In this document: one piece after another, positions 1 through 9,365 of the stretch
Position numbering within the stretch: position 1 is the first letter of the stretch
Layout of the letters: every line of letters begins with the position of its first letter
Assembly: GCA_031265355.1 (NCBI GenBank)
Contig: JAISCT010000049.1
Span: 1 to 60,255, forward strand
Length of the DNA stretch: 60,255 nt
Source: Oscillospiraceae bacterium
GTDB lineage: Bacteria; Bacillota; Clostridia; Oscillospirales; UBA929
Reading direction: 5' to 3'
Made by a program: the position numbers and the translations under genes
The notes under the pieces: generated by a model
Database searches by the model: none
Told to the model about the DNA's origin: nothing
The model's input: the letters and a program-made list of their open reading frames with translations, nothing else

Positions 1-208
1 CCTGAGCGCGTTCCCGGACGCCACGTCCGTCTCCGGGTACGAGGACGCCCGCGCGTCCGCCGCGTGGGCCGTAGGCGCGGAGCTGCTCCGCGGCCGCGCG
101 AGCGGCGTGCTGGACCCGCTCGGCACCGCCACCCGCGCCGAACTGGCCGCCCTGCTCCACCGCTTCCACCTCGCATTTGCCACGCCAGCAACTGACGAAG
201 GGGGGTAA
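1..208 (+). CDS. C-terminal end of an S-layer homology (SLH) protein, 5' truncated
   Basis: An open frame enters from the left edge (codons from base 2) and stops at TAA 206-208. The 68 residues contain the typical SLH pattern: FPD near the start, then WAVGAELLRG, a D-P-L-G-T-A-T-R-A-E block and LLHRF close to the end. SLH domains anchor exported proteins to secondary cell-wall polymers in Gram-positive bacteria. The rest of the protein lies outside the window, so its main activity is unknown. Its position ahead of secreted glycosidases suggests a surface protein, perhaps also carbohydrate-active; that part is inference. Confidence 0.8.
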   Translation, partial: LSAFPDATSVSGYEDARASAAWAVGAELLRGRASGVLDPLGTATRAELAALLHRFHLAFATPATDEGG

Positions 209-285
209 GGATTTATACAGTGTTTATAGTACACGGTGTGCCTTCGCAACATCCGCAGCAGACAAAGGGAAGTAAGGTGTTTGCA

Positions 286-1593
286 ATGAAAAAGCTCATA
301 CTGCCGTTTTCCATTCTCGTCGCGGGCGGTTTGGCCGTGCTGCTCTATCTGGTTTTGAGCGGCGCTGCTTTCGCGCCCGCCGCGCCGGCCAAAACCGGGT
401 CGGAAAGCGGTTACGCGCGCGCCGCGTTCGAGGGCGTTTCCGAAGATCCGGCGAAGGGTGAATCATTCCTTGTTTGCGGGACGGGCGGGAGACTCGACAG
501 AATTTACGCCGACAAAAGCGTCAGCACTTTGTCGTCCGGCGTCGAAACGGATCTGACAAGCATCCTGGCCGGTTCGGGTATAACGATTGTCGGCGGCGAA
601 AGAGGCGCCTTGCTTTACAGCCGCGACGGGGAGACGTTCGCGCGCGGCGCGTCGGGCGTTAAATCAGACATATTGGGGCTTGCCGCCTTTAAAGGCACGT
701 ACTACGCCTGTACGAGCGGCGGAGAGGTGCTGTCGTCTCCCGACGGGGTGAAGTGGAAAGTCCGGAGAGGGCTGGCGGCGAATCCGCTCATATCGATTGA
801 GGCCAATGACGACTATATGATGGCAATTACGGCCGAAACCGATATCCTTGTTACATATGATGGCGAAGAGTGGACAGTAAGCAACTTTAATACGCAATAC
901 GACGGGTTCTATGAAAAGTACCTCTTTACAAACATGCGGAACCTTGGGCCGACGTTCTTCGTGCTCGGCCAAATTATGGAAAACCCAGGAACGCCCATCA
1001 TTATGTTTACCGACAACGCGGGCGAGGTTTGGATGTTCAAGACGCTGATGGAGATCGACCAAAAACCGCCCGAGACGTATTATCCCCTGCACATCAACGA
1101 CATAAGCGTTTTCACAGATCAGCTTATCGCCGTCTGCAACGGCGGACGCGTGCTGACCGTGACCGAATGCCCCGTGTGCAACACGGTACTGAGCGCTTCG
1201 GGCGCGGATTTGCGCGCATTGGCGATAGGCGACACGTTTATGATAGCGGCGGGCGGCGGCTTCGAATTCGCCGTGCTGAACAATCTGGAAACGCGTCAGG
1301 ACACAATCAAGGCCGAACAGGCCCTGACCGATTTTACGAACGGCGCGGTGATCATTGATGTGCGCACGAAGGAGGAATATGATGAGGGACATATAAAAGG
1401 CTGCCTGCATATTCCGGTTGACGAGATAGAAAGCAGGCTGGCGGCGGAGGTACCCGACCGGCAGACCGAACTGATCTTCTACTGCAAAGCGGGTACCAGA
1501 GCGCAGGCCGCTGTGGAAAAAGCGCAGCAACTCGGATATCAAAAGGTGTTCAATCTGGGGGGGCTCAGTGATTGGCCGTATGATACCGAGTGA
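286..1593 (+). CDS. Secreted beta-propeller-like protein with C-terminal rhodanese domain
   Basis: I chose ATG 286 (435 aa) over the upstream GTG at 220 because AAGGTG lies just before it and an N-terminal membrane or signal segment (about residues 4-30) follows directly. Residues about 55-330 contain repeated blocks such as SRDGETF, SPDGVKW and TYDGEEW, as in BNR/YCF48-type propellers. Residues about 340-433 form a rhodanese domain: IIDVRTKEEY, GHIKGCLHIP, and an active-site loop with Cys400 in FYCKAGTRA. The intact Cys suggests sulfur-transfer or cysteine-relay chemistry, here predicted outside the membrane, which is unusual. It lies between an SLH protein and a xylanase. The substrate is unknown. 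Confidence 0.75.
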   Translation: MKKLILPFSILVAGGLAVLLYLVLSGAAFAPAAPAKTGSESGYARAAFEGVSEDPAKGESFLVCGTGGRLDRIYADKSVSTLSSGVETDLTSILAGSGITIVGGERGALLYSRDGETFARGASGVKSDILGLAAFKGTYYACTSGGEVLSSPDGVKWKVRRGLAANPLISIEANDDYMMAITAETDILVTYDGEEWTVSNFNTQYDGFYEKYLFTNMRNLGPTFFVLGQIMENPGTPIIMFTDNAGEVWMFKTLMEIDQKPPETYYPLHINDISVFTDQLIAVCNGGRVLTVTECPVCNTVLSASGADLRALAIGDTFMIAAGGGFEFAVLNNLETRQDTIKAEQALTDFTNGAVIIDVRTKEEYDEGHIKGCLHIPVDEIESRLAAEVPDRQTELIFYCKAGTRAQAAVEKAQQLGYQKVFNLGGLSDWPYDTE

Positions 1594-1649
1594 GGGGATG
1601 TAATGGGTAAGCGGGCGCGTGGATTTCGCGGCGCTTCCGGTGTCTGATG

Positions 1650-1672
1650 TAAGGGGGTGAGGCGGCTCAAAA
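1650..1672 (+). promoter_or_regulatory. Leader motif shared with the second GH3 gene
   Basis: This 23-base segment in the xylanase leader matches 9290-9312 in the leader of the second GH3 gene with only two mismatches; its core is GGTGAGGCGGC followed by CAAAA. An upstream GGGTAAGC at about 1604-1611 is shared as well, and AAGCG/CGCTT can pair around it. The function is unknown. It could be an operator or part of a structured 5' UTR common to the xylan genes. Confidence 0.5.
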
Positions 1673-1716
1673 TATGAGCAGTAGGGGGAACGCAGTGATT
1701 TTAGGAGATGATTTGA

Positions 1717-4131
1717 TTGAGGAAGTCGAAGTTTTTTGGAAGTGTATGCATACTCAGCTGCCTACTTGCGATGGTGATGCAGTCAGTTGTGTTTTCCGTG
1801 GCGGAAAGCGATGCTGCTGAACCTGTAACCGTCCATTTTAACTACAATTACACTGGCGCGCCTGCCGCCCCTGCTTCGTTTACAAAAACAACTGGCAATG
1901 ATGGCAAGCTGGCCTCTTTCCCGGTTGAGCAGACGCTTCCGCAGGTTGGCGCACGGGCGGGCGGCAACGGAAGCACCGCCGATTACGGATTCGCGGGCTG
2001 GTACCGGAACCTTGACGGAACAGGCGAAAAAGTAACCCTTGACACGGTATTTATAGAGGATACCGAGCTGTACGCCAAATGGGAGAATGTCCCATCTCTG
2101 TACAAAGAGTATCAGGATTATTTCCTTTTCGGGCAGTTCGGCGCTTACAGCGCCGCAGGCCAAGTCGGAACGCAATATAACATCAACTGCCCGGCGAACG
2201 AGTTCAAGTTGTCAGGTCAGCTCGACACAAATAACTCCCGCAGTGATTTTACGGCTGCCAGGACAAGGATCAGCGCCGACGACTCGCTGACTGAGGAACA
2301 GAAAGAAGCGGCCCTTATCGAGGCGGCAGGGAAAGTCCGCATCAATGCCCAGGTGAACACCGGCGTAATGGCGACATTAAACAATATGCGCACCTGGAAC
2401 AACACGCACCCCGATGACAAGAGATATGCCCGTTTCCACTGTGTGGCGTGGCACGGCGGGCAGCAGCCGAACCAGTTCTTCACGATGGGATATTCATATT
2501 CCAACGACGCGAACGGTTTGTCGCGGCCGCAGGACATTACGCTCGCTACGAACGACGACGCTTTCGCGACGCGTGAAATCATGAAGGCGCGCCTGGACGA
2601 CTACATCAGGCAGCTTGTCGATAAGCTCGCCCCTTACAGTGATATTATCGTAAGCTGGGATATTATCAATGAACCAGTTGACGACTTCACCGGGCAGATC
2701 AGAAACGGTTCGGACTCCAATTCTCAGCGCGGCCAGTGGGGCCTTGTCTGGCACGACAAGAACCCGGCAAAAAATCCTGATGGCTCAAACAAATTCGGCA
2801 CCGCGCCGGACGAGATGGGCGTCATTTACAACCAAGACAGGCTGTACGACGAGTCCGAATGGATGAGGCAGGCGTTTACTTCTATCGCTTATTATTCAGA
2901 TAAGTGGAACCGGGAGCATCCAACTTCTCCTCAGCTTGCGTGGGGTTTTTATGTGAACGATTATATGGACAGCAACAAGCTGTATACAAAGCTTGAGCCA
3001 ACGTTTGATATCCTCCGCTGGATCAGGCGCGACGTCGATCTGAAAGGCTTTAAACTTGGCTACGGGTTCCAGGGAAGGCTTGCGTGGGCATACCCGACAA
3101 TCGACATGCTCAAGAAGCAGGCTGAAGACGCTCTTGAGATATGCGATGAGATCGCCGTCACAGAAGGCGATATCAGAAGCGATTTCGAGCCAAACCCGTT
3201 CTTTGACCCGACACAGCAAACCCGCCCCGTCCGCGCGGGCGATACGCCGAAATGGACGGCAGGCGACCTGAACAGCGGTTCGGGCAGCACGTCCAATCCG
3301 ACCGCCAGCACCCTCACAAACACGTTCGACACACACAATTCGCCTGTGCGCCGGATTCCTGAGTGGGGTACGGGCAGCGGCATGACCGCAACCACCGACA
3401 GCAGCAGATATGACTGCACGGGCTGGCTGCCCATCAGTGAGGCTGTCATGAAAAAGCAGGCTGATTTCGCCGCCGACTGGATGGATATCCTGCTTTCGCA
3501 CCCGGGTAAGGTGGAACTGTTCCAGTGGGACGGAACCAGGGACAATAGTACGTTTAACTCAAACAAAGGCGCGCATCTGTGGGTCAGCGGAATCACCGGC
3601 CGCACGGGAACCTTTGAGAAATATTCGTTCTACGCTGTGGCCGGCGCGCCGAACCGCTATAAGCTCAGCCAGGCGCTGCTCGCGGCACCGCAGGAATCTG
3701 AGGCCGGTCTTTACATCAAACCAGGCTGGAACGCTTACGTGGCGGCCCGCAAAGCGGCAGAGCCACTCGTGACCAAGCGCATTTATACGCTTGAAGGCGT
3801 AAATGACGTCAAAGCCGCGCTGGCTGACCTTAACGCCGCGGTCGCCGCGCTGAGGCGCAGAGACGGTACAATCAGCCTGGCCGCAGGGGGCAATACGGCG
3901 CAACTCATCAACGGCACGGATGGCACGGTTTCCGCCACATTGATTTTGGCCGGATACGACACCGCCGGCAGGCTTGCCTATCTTGAGCGCGTCGCCTGCT
4001 CCGCCGACGCGGCCGACCATGGCTATGTGACGTTTGCGATCGACAGAGCGAACTTCGCCGACGCCACGTTTACAGTGTTTGGATGGGATGATCTCGTCCC
4101 GCTTGCGCTTCCCGCAAGCAGTTTGTTATAG
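1717..4131 (+). CDS. Secreted GH10 endo-beta-1,4-xylanase
   Basis: The 804-aa protein starts at TTG 1717, nine bases behind TTAGGAG, and a signal peptide of about 30 residues follows. Residues about 36-122 resemble the Listeria/Bacteroides repeat (Flg_new): GFAGWYRN and ELYAKW. The GH10 barrel covers roughly 125-655. The acid/base is Glu319 in WDIINEP and the likely nucleophile is Glu483 in AVTEGDI, with the substrate-binding WH motif in VAWHGGQQP. The C-terminal 150 residues include a FIVAR-like helical stretch (YTLEGVNDVKAAL) and a beta-rich tail. GH10 enzymes hydrolyse internal xylan linkages. The barrel is longer than usual because of insertions after the nucleophile. It probably works with the downstream GH3 and convergent GH43 enzymes. 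Confidence 0.92.
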   Translation: MRKSKFFGSVCILSCLLAMVMQSVVFSVAESDAAEPVTVHFNYNYTGAPAAPASFTKTTGNDGKLASFPVEQTLPQVGARAGGNGSTADYGFAGWYRNLDGTGEKVTLDTVFIEDTELYAKWENVPSLYKEYQDYFLFGQFGAYSAAGQVGTQYNINCPANEFKLSGQLDTNNSRSDFTAARTRISADDSLTEEQKEAALIEAAGKVRINAQVNTGVMATLNNMRTWNNTHPDDKRYARFHCVAWHGGQQPNQFFTMGYSYSNDANGLSRPQDITLATNDDAFATREIMKARLDDYIRQLVDKLAPYSDIIVSWDIINEPVDDFTGQIRNGSDSNSQRGQWGLVWHDKNPAKNPDGSNKFGTAPDEMGVIYNQDRLYDESEWMRQAFTSIAYYSDKWNREHPTSPQLAWGFYVNDYMDSNKLYTKLEPTFDILRWIRRDVDLKGFKLGYGFQGRLAWAYPTIDMLKKQAEDALEICDEIAVTEGDIRSDFEPNPFFDPTQQTRPVRAGDTPKWTAGDLNSGSGSTSNPTASTLTNTFDTHNSPVRRIPEWGTGSGMTATTDSSRYDCTGWLPISEAVMKKQADFAADWMDILLSHPGKVELFQWDGTRDNSTFNSNKGAHLWVSGITGRTGTFEKYSFYAVAGAPNRYKLSQALLAAPQESEAGLYIKPGWNAYVAARKAAEPLVTKRIYTLEGVNDVKAALADLNAAVAALRRRDGTISLAAGGNTAQLINGTDGTVSATLILAGYDTAGRLAYLERVACSADAADHGYVTFAIDRANFADATFTVFGWDDLVPLALPASSLL

Positions 4132-4236
4132 CGTTCAGTTGCCCTCTGACGGCGTACGGCGTAACAAGTCGATTCATCCAGCGCAAGCAGTACTCTGATC
4201 CTTGCGATCCGCGGCAATCAGATGCAGGAATCTCGG

Positions 4237-4258
4237 TTGTGGGCAAAGCCCACAGTTA
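4237..4258 (+). promoter_or_regulatory. Leader hairpin GTGGGC/GCCCAC directly before the RBS
   Basis: GTGGGC (4239-4244) and GCCCAC (4248-4253) form a tight six-base-pair stem with loop AAA, preceded by GTT and followed by AGTTATTTGAGGAGG. The same arrangement, including flanks, occurs at 9325-9347 before the second GH3 gene and, inverted, at 57311-57340 before argS. Being four to ten bases from the ribosome binding site, it could influence translation or mRNA stability. There is no T-run, so it is not a terminator. Confidence 0.55.
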
Positions 4259-4275
4259 TTTGAGGAGGATGTAGT

Positions 4276-7200
4276 ATGCTAAAAAACAAGGCTCTCAAAA
4301 CTGTCTCCATGTTCCTTGCGGTGACTGTGGTAATCAGCACTGTCTTTAGTTTTTCTGCGACGTATTATGCGGCGCCTGTGGTTTCCAAAACACCCATTTA
4401 CCGCGACTTCGAGAACTACAGTTTTGCTGAACGCGCGGCTGATATGGTCGCCCGTATGACTCTGGCGCAAAAGACCGCGAATATGGTATCCAGCACGACG
4501 ACCGCCGTACCCGTAGGCGACGACGATCAAGGCACACTGTCGACTGGGATCAAGCAGTACGGATGGTGGGGCGAAGCGCTGCACGGATTGAACAGAAATG
4601 AAGGCAGCAATAGTCCCAACAACACGACATCGTATCCGATGCCTTACGCCATGGCCCAATCCTGGGACCCAAATCTGATATATGAAGTGTACTCCCAGGT
4701 ATCAAACGAGGCGCGCGAACGGGTGGCCGATTTTTACCGCGGCCTTAACTTCTATTCACCTGTGGTCATGGAGCCGGCCCGTGATCCGCGTTGGGGCCGT
4801 GTCACCGAGGGGCTCGGGGAAGACCCTGTTTTAGGGGGCCTTTTGGGCGCACAAGTCTTTAACGGCTTCCAAGGGTTTGAGATGGACGGCAAAACGCTCA
4901 TCGACCCCAATGGCTACTGGAAAGCCAACACCACGGCGAAGCACTATTTGGCCAATAGCAGCGAGGTCAATCGCTTAAACGGCGTGGCCAACCTCACCGA
5001 ACAAGAGCACCGCGAATACTATGGCCGCCCTTATCGGGAACTCCTTCGGAGAGCCCAGCCGGCTTCGGTCATGTCGTCGTATAACCGCATCCAGATCAAA
5101 CACACGGCTTACAGCCCGTTTTTGGAGATGCCCGGCGGGATCAATCATTATACGCTGGACACGCTGCTGCGCCAGACGTATGGCTTCACCGGCTACGTGA
5201 CCAGCGACTGTGACTCCGTCAGGGTAGCCGGCCAAAACAGCAACCAGACCCGAGATACCAGGGAAGGACAAGGCGCGGACGGATACAGCGAAACAAACCA
5301 CGGCTGGCGTGCACCTTCCTACAAATGGTACGGCGCCACGACGAATACAGCGGAAGCCATGTCTGCGTATATTCCAGACAACGCTTTGGCGGCATGGGCT
5401 GTTATGGGAGGCGCTGAACTCGAATGCAGCGGGGGTGTCAGCGGAGGCTTCCCCTATCGGGATCAACGTCCGGCTGCGGATGAAAACGCTGAGACAGCCC
5501 TCATTACGCCTCTTGGCCGCTATACCGAATCGGCTGTGGACGTCGCCATCGCCAAGCTGATGGAAGCTCGTCTCAGAGTCGGTGAATGGGACAGCACGGA
5601 CAATTATACAGCGGCCCCGAGTGTTGCCCAATCAACGAATCGGGTTTCTTGGTATGACAATGCCAGAAACGGCGTGGCGGCGCTGGGAATTTCCATGCCG
5701 ACGGGGGTTTCGCTCACGGCTTCGGCCATTGCTTCCACAGACGCGACGATGACGCCGGAACGCCTAGCGCTTGTCGGCAAAGCCGCAGGGGAATCGCTTG
5801 TGCTCTTGCGAAACGACATAGACGCCGTCGTCAATGGCGGAAAACCGCTCCTTCCGATGACGTTCCCGGAGGAAGGCGACATAACGATCGGCGTTTACGG
5901 TTCCATGCGCACCAACAACAGCCTGGGACTTTACTCTTCCGGCCGCAACGGCGGCGGTTCAGCCAAACAGGTCAACCCGCTCGCCGGGATAACCGCAGTG
6001 CTCCAAGCCAAATACCCGGGCAGAGTCACTGTGAATCAACATGCCACCGTTGGTGCGGAAGCCGCCGACTATGATTACGTCGTCGCTGTCGTGGGCGACG
6101 CCGGCCCCTCCAACCTCGCGTCGGAACAGTACGACAGAAGAACCTTTGCGCTCGGCCAAGGAGCAAGCAACGGCACGACCACCGACATCGCGACGGTTAA
6201 AAACCTATACGCCGCCAATAAGAAGCTGGTTGTGGTAGCGATCACGTCCGGTACGATCGGTGAGGCCACAACGGCCACGACTGTCGACAATCTATACGAC
6301 AGCATCCCTGCCATGCTCTACGCCCCCTATCTCGGTGACCGCCCCGGCACGGGCATAGGCGATGTGCTTGTCGGCAATGTGAACCCCAGCGCGCGCACGG
6401 TATCGACCTGGTATCCGAAAAGCTCGCATTACGGTTCGCCCGTGGCCTTGGGCGCGGAGACGGACAACAGCAACATAAGAGACAGCTGGGGTTCGTTGAA
6501 CCAAATCAGAAGCTACAGACTTTCGGCCGGCGTGGACGGGCCGTGGCAGAGCCCGTACGGAGACGCGATGACGACGCCGTACACATTCAATCCCAACGGG
6601 CCGAATCTGGGCCGCTCGTACATGTATTATACCGGAACAGGGGACAACGCCATACGCTTCCCCTTTGGGTTCGGACTTAGCTACACTACGTTTGCATACA
6701 GTGCGCCGAGCGTGAAAATCAATGGCGTCGTGCAGTTGGGCGACACGGCCATCCGTGTTGCACCCAACGACAAGGTAGAGTTTACCTTTACAGTCACGAA
6801 TACCGGAAACGTAGCCGGCGCCGACGTCGCTCAGTTCTACGTAAAGACCCCGGACGATATTGTTGCCTTGAGCGACAAGGGGTCCTACGGCCAGGCGTAC
6901 GCCTTCAAACGCCTGAAGGACTTCCAAAAAACAAAGATTCTCGCGCCTGCCGAATCCGACACCCTTACGTTGCGTGTTGAAATCCCGGATCTCGCCTTCT
7001 GGAGCAACACAGGTAAAAAGTTTGAGATTCTGCAAGGTTCCAATCCCTATTCGCTTCAAATCAGCCGTTCGAGTGCCGATGCATGGACGTATCAGGGACA
7101 GTCCTACGGTGTGATGCTCTCGCGTGAGATGTACGTTGACAACGCTGCTGGCTGGACGCCCAAGGTTTCTGTCGTGTCATTCAAAGCCAACACCCCGCGG

Positions 7201-8991
7201 GACGCGCTGAACGACATCCCGGAAAGGCTCCTTTTCGAAGCCGGCGATACGATCAACCCGAACCCGACGGTCAGCATGGCCAATGACGTGCTTTACGGGT
7301 ATATCAACAGAATGTACAGCTCGGCGGACGCGCAGATGTATCCGATGCCTTCCAACATCACATTGTCGTATGTATCGAACAGACCCGCCGTCGTCGGAAC
7401 CACTGACAGCGGGGAGCTCAAAGCCCTGAGCGGCGGCGTGGCCACCATTACCGGAACGGCGACCGACAGCATAACCGGCAGCTCGGTTTCGAGCGAGTTT
7501 GTCGTCTATGTACAAGGCTTGCCTGCGGATATTGACCATGATACAAAGCTAAAAGAGTTCAGCTATAACGGCGATACGTTCGAAGCCACTGACGACGGCG
7601 TGAAGGAGTTCGACGTGTATGTGCCGGGCGACATTACGAATGTCAACTTCACAGCCGAAAACATAACAGCCCGCTATCCGGACGACGTCACTGTGAGTGT
7701 CTCCTTACGCCCTGAAAACGGCGCGGTTGCTCCGGGCAGCCCCTGCGTTGCGACGGTGAAGATATCGAGCAATGAAGTCGTGTGGAGCGACACCTATACA
7801 ATCAGCTTCGGGAGAATGACCCTCGCGTGGATGCCGGATGAGAACTATATGGGGTACAACACGCACGCCGATGTCCGCTTCAGCGACGGAGCGACAGGGA
7901 TTCGGCTGATTCAGGCATGGTACGCGCAGAGAACCGGTTCTTTGGATACCCTCGTCACGAACACATTCGACGCCTTGCCGAAACATGGCGGGGGCAGGTT
8001 GGAATTCTTCTATCGTCCCGAAGGCCAGTCAGATACGATTCCCATGGAATGGCTGTCACAGAGGACGCTCAGCAAATTTATGTGGGATGACAACAACAAC
8101 CCGCTTGCCGAGGCGGTCAGTACGGACTGGACGCCACCGGTATTGACCGACATTCGGGTTGCCGGCGCCAGCCTCCCCGATTTTTCCCCAGAAAAGCTGG
8201 AGTATGACTATGTTGTCCCGTTCGGAAGCGCTACCCCAACCGTGGCCGCGTCCTTCGACACCGCCAAAGCGAGAGCGAACATAGTGCAAGCGTCCGCCGT
8301 TCCGGGGTCCGCAACCATCACGCTGACCAGCACAACCGGGACGGCAACCAACGTATACAGAGTCAACTTCGCGCAAGGTGTAAACCCAAGCCGGGCGGTA
8401 GCCTATCGCGCCACACCCAGCGATTACCTGGATCCGAATGACTCCGTTTGGGCCGGCGCGCAGGAGATTGCCTTCAACAAACGTTCCACGACGAATCAAT
8501 CGCCCACTATGCAAGCCGCGGGCAAAGCAAAGCTTTTGTGGGATGATGGATATCTCTACGCGCGTGTGGAAGTAACCAAGAACTACCCGCTCAATTCCAC
8601 AGCCGCCGACGCACATTTAAAAGACTCCGTAGAGCTTTTCTTCAGCGAACAAAACTTCAGAGGATCCTATGGCAGCACGGTTGCGAACGGAAACCAATAT
8701 CGTGTGAATTATCTGGGCGCTACCAGCCAAAAAACCGCCAGTTCCGGCTGGGGCGGCGGCGCCACGATTCTCACATCCCTGCCGGACGGACAATATGGCT
8801 ATGTCCTGACCTACAGGATACCCTGGGTAGCCAGCGCTGTCCCCAAGGTGCCGGGCACGGTATTCGGACTGGATCTCCAAATCAACGCCATGCAGACTGC
8901 GACCACTCGGACTTGCTTCTCTTGGAGCGACGGGACAGACAATGGCTATAATTCTTCCCTGCTCTGGGGCGAGTTGGTGCTGGCTGCCTAA
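4276..8991 (+). CDS. Large secreted GH3 glycosidase with Big2 and CBM9-like domains
   Basis: The 1571-aa protein starts at ATG 4276 behind GAGGAGG. A signal peptide covers about 1-33. The GH3 N-domain (about 45-440) has KHYLANSSE (Lys222, His223) and the nucleophile Asp311 in VTSDCDSV. The GH3 C-domain covers about 490-760 and a fibronectin-III-like domain about 800-920 (FGLSYTTF, VTNTGNVAGADVAQ). A Big2-like domain lies at about 1030-1082 (SNRPAVVG, GGVATITGTA), followed by beta-sandwich domains. A CBM9/DOMON-like module fills about 1385-1571 (KLLWDDGYLYARVEV, SVELFFSE). GH3 enzymes act as beta-glucosidases or beta-xylosidases, and next to a GH10 the latter is the better guess. The Big and CBM9 modules suggest retention at the cell surface or on substrate. 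Confidence 0.9.
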   Translation: MLKNKALKTVSMFLAVTVVISTVFSFSATYYAAPVVSKTPIYRDFENYSFAERAADMVARMTLAQKTANMVSSTTTAVPVGDDDQGTLSTGIKQYGWWGEALHGLNRNEGSNSPNNTTSYPMPYAMAQSWDPNLIYEVYSQVSNEARERVADFYRGLNFYSPVVMEPARDPRWGRVTEGLGEDPVLGGLLGAQVFNGFQGFEMDGKTLIDPNGYWKANTTAKHYLANSSEVNRLNGVANLTEQEHREYYGRPYRELLRRAQPASVMSSYNRIQIKHTAYSPFLEMPGGINHYTLDTLLRQTYGFTGYVTSDCDSVRVAGQNSNQTRDTREGQGADGYSETNHGWRAPSYKWYGATTNTAEAMSAYIPDNALAAWAVMGGAELECSGGVSGGFPYRDQRPAADENAETALITPLGRYTESAVDVAIAKLMEARLRVGEWDSTDNYTAAPSVAQSTNRVSWYDNARNGVAALGISMPTGVSLTASAIASTDATMTPERLALVGKAAGESLVLLRNDIDAVVNGGKPLLPMTFPEEGDITIGVYGSMRTNNSLGLYSSGRNGGGSAKQVNPLAGITAVLQAKYPGRVTVNQHATVGAEAADYDYVVAVVGDAGPSNLASEQYDRRTFALGQGASNGTTTDIATVKNLYAANKKLVVVAITSGTIGEATTATTVDNLYDSIPAMLYAPYLGDRPGTGIGDVLVGNVNPSARTVSTWYPKSSHYGSPVALGAETDNSNIRDSWGSLNQIRSYRLSAGVDGPWQSPYGDAMTTPYTFNPNGPNLGRSYMYYTGTGDNAIRFPFGFGLSYTTFAYSAPSVKINGVVQLGDTAIRVAPNDKVEFTFTVTNTGNVAGADVAQFYVKTPDDIVALSDKGSYGQAYAFKRLKDFQKTKILAPAESDTLTLRVEIPDLAFWSNTGKKFEILQGSNPYSLQISRSSADAWTYQGQSYGVMLSREMYVDNAAGWTPKVSVVSFKANTPRDALNDIPERLLFEAGDTINPNPTVSMANDVLYGYINRMYSSADAQMYPMPSNITLSYVSNRPAVVGTTDSGELKALSGGVATITGTATDSITGSSVSSEFVVYVQGLPADIDHDTKLKEFSYNGDTFEATDDGVKEFDVYVPGDITNVNFTAENITARYPDDVTVSVSLRPENGAVAPGSPCVATVKISSNEVVWSDTYTISFGRMTLAWMPDENYMGYNTHADVRFSDGATGIRLIQAWYAQRTGSLDTLVTNTFDALPKHGGGRLEFFYRPEGQSDTIPMEWLSQRTLSKFMWDDNNNPLAEAVSTDWTPPVLTDIRVAGASLPDFSPEKLEYDYVVPFGSATPTVAASFDTAKARANIVQASAVPGSATITLTSTTGTATNVYRVNFAQGVNPSRAVAYRATPSDYLDPNDSVWAGAQEIAFNKRSTTNQSPTMQAAGKAKLLWDDGYLYARVEVTKNYPLNSTAADAHLKDSVELFFSEQNFRGSYGSTVANGNQYRVNYLGATSQKTASSGWGGGATILTSLPDGQYGYVLTYRIPWVASAVPKVPGTVFGLDLQINAMQTATTRTCFSWSDGTDNGYNSSLLWGELVLAA

Positions 8992-9026
8992 AGGCATGGA
9001 AGGCGTGTTGGCAAACACGCCATACA

Positions 9027-9150
9027 GGGAGGCTGTGAGCCTGCAAAACGTGAACCATCTCCTACGTCGGTGTGCGCTTCAGCGACGGAGCAACTTCGTA
9101 CAAGCTGACACAAGCGTTCTACAAGAGCGACAGGCCCCCGGCGCCACGCC
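9027..9150 (+). pseudogene. Degenerate remnant of a GH3 C-terminal region
   Basis: Bases 9027-9135 align with 12818-12935 inside the second GH3 gene: both carry AGCCTGCAAAACGTGAAC and then GTGTGCGCTTCAGCGACGG. Translation gives VSLQNVN in one frame and VRFSDGATSYKL in another, because about 13 bases are missing between them. The remnant resembles the second GH3 more than the first, so it is probably what remains of a further tandem copy or of a recombination event. It has no complete gene structure and encodes nothing functional that I can see. Confidence 0.75.
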
Positions 9151-9242
9151 GCTTTGTCGTATGACCGGTGCAGCGGACATACGCGGCCAGTGTGGCAAAC
9201 AGGGAAATTTATAGAGAACCATTGAGATATGAGTATGGTTGT

Positions 9243-9306
9243 CGGGTGGGTAAGCCGCCTCACGATGGCTGCCCACCCGGCTGCCGGTATAAGGTGGTGA
9301 GGCGGC
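9243..9306 (+). promoter_or_regulatory. Structured 5' leader of the second GH3 gene
   Basis: CGGGTGGG (9243-9250) pairs with CCCACCCG (9272-9279), with an inner AGCC/GGCT stem. The loop of this hairpin (GCCTCAC, 9257-9263) is complementary to GTGAGGC (9297-9303). A longer pairing GCCGCCTCAC (9254-9263) with GTGAGGCGGC (9297-9306) is the competing alternative. The layout fits an H-type pseudoknot or two mutually exclusive folds. The 3' arm belongs to the motif shared with the xylanase leader at 1650-1672. I do not recognise a known riboswitch class. Confidence 0.45.
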
Positions 9307-9324
9307 CCAAAAACAAGAATCCAA

Positions 9325-9347
9325 GTTGTGGGCAAGAGCCCACGTTA
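9325..9347 (+). promoter_or_regulatory. Leader hairpin GTGGGC/GCCCAC, second copy
   Basis: GTGGGC (9328-9333) and GCCCAC (9338-9343), loop AAGA, are followed by GTTAGCTTGAGGAGG and ATG 9366. Stem, flanks and distance to the ribosome binding site match the element at 4237-4258. Confidence 0.55.
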
Positions 9348-9365
9348 GCTTGAGGAGGATTCGCA

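Noticed and set aside
9002..9021. GGCGTGTT/AACACGCC hairpin just behind the first GH3 gene as a terminator
   Set aside because: No T-run follows and the GH3 remnant continues; may form in RNA but is not supported as a terminator.
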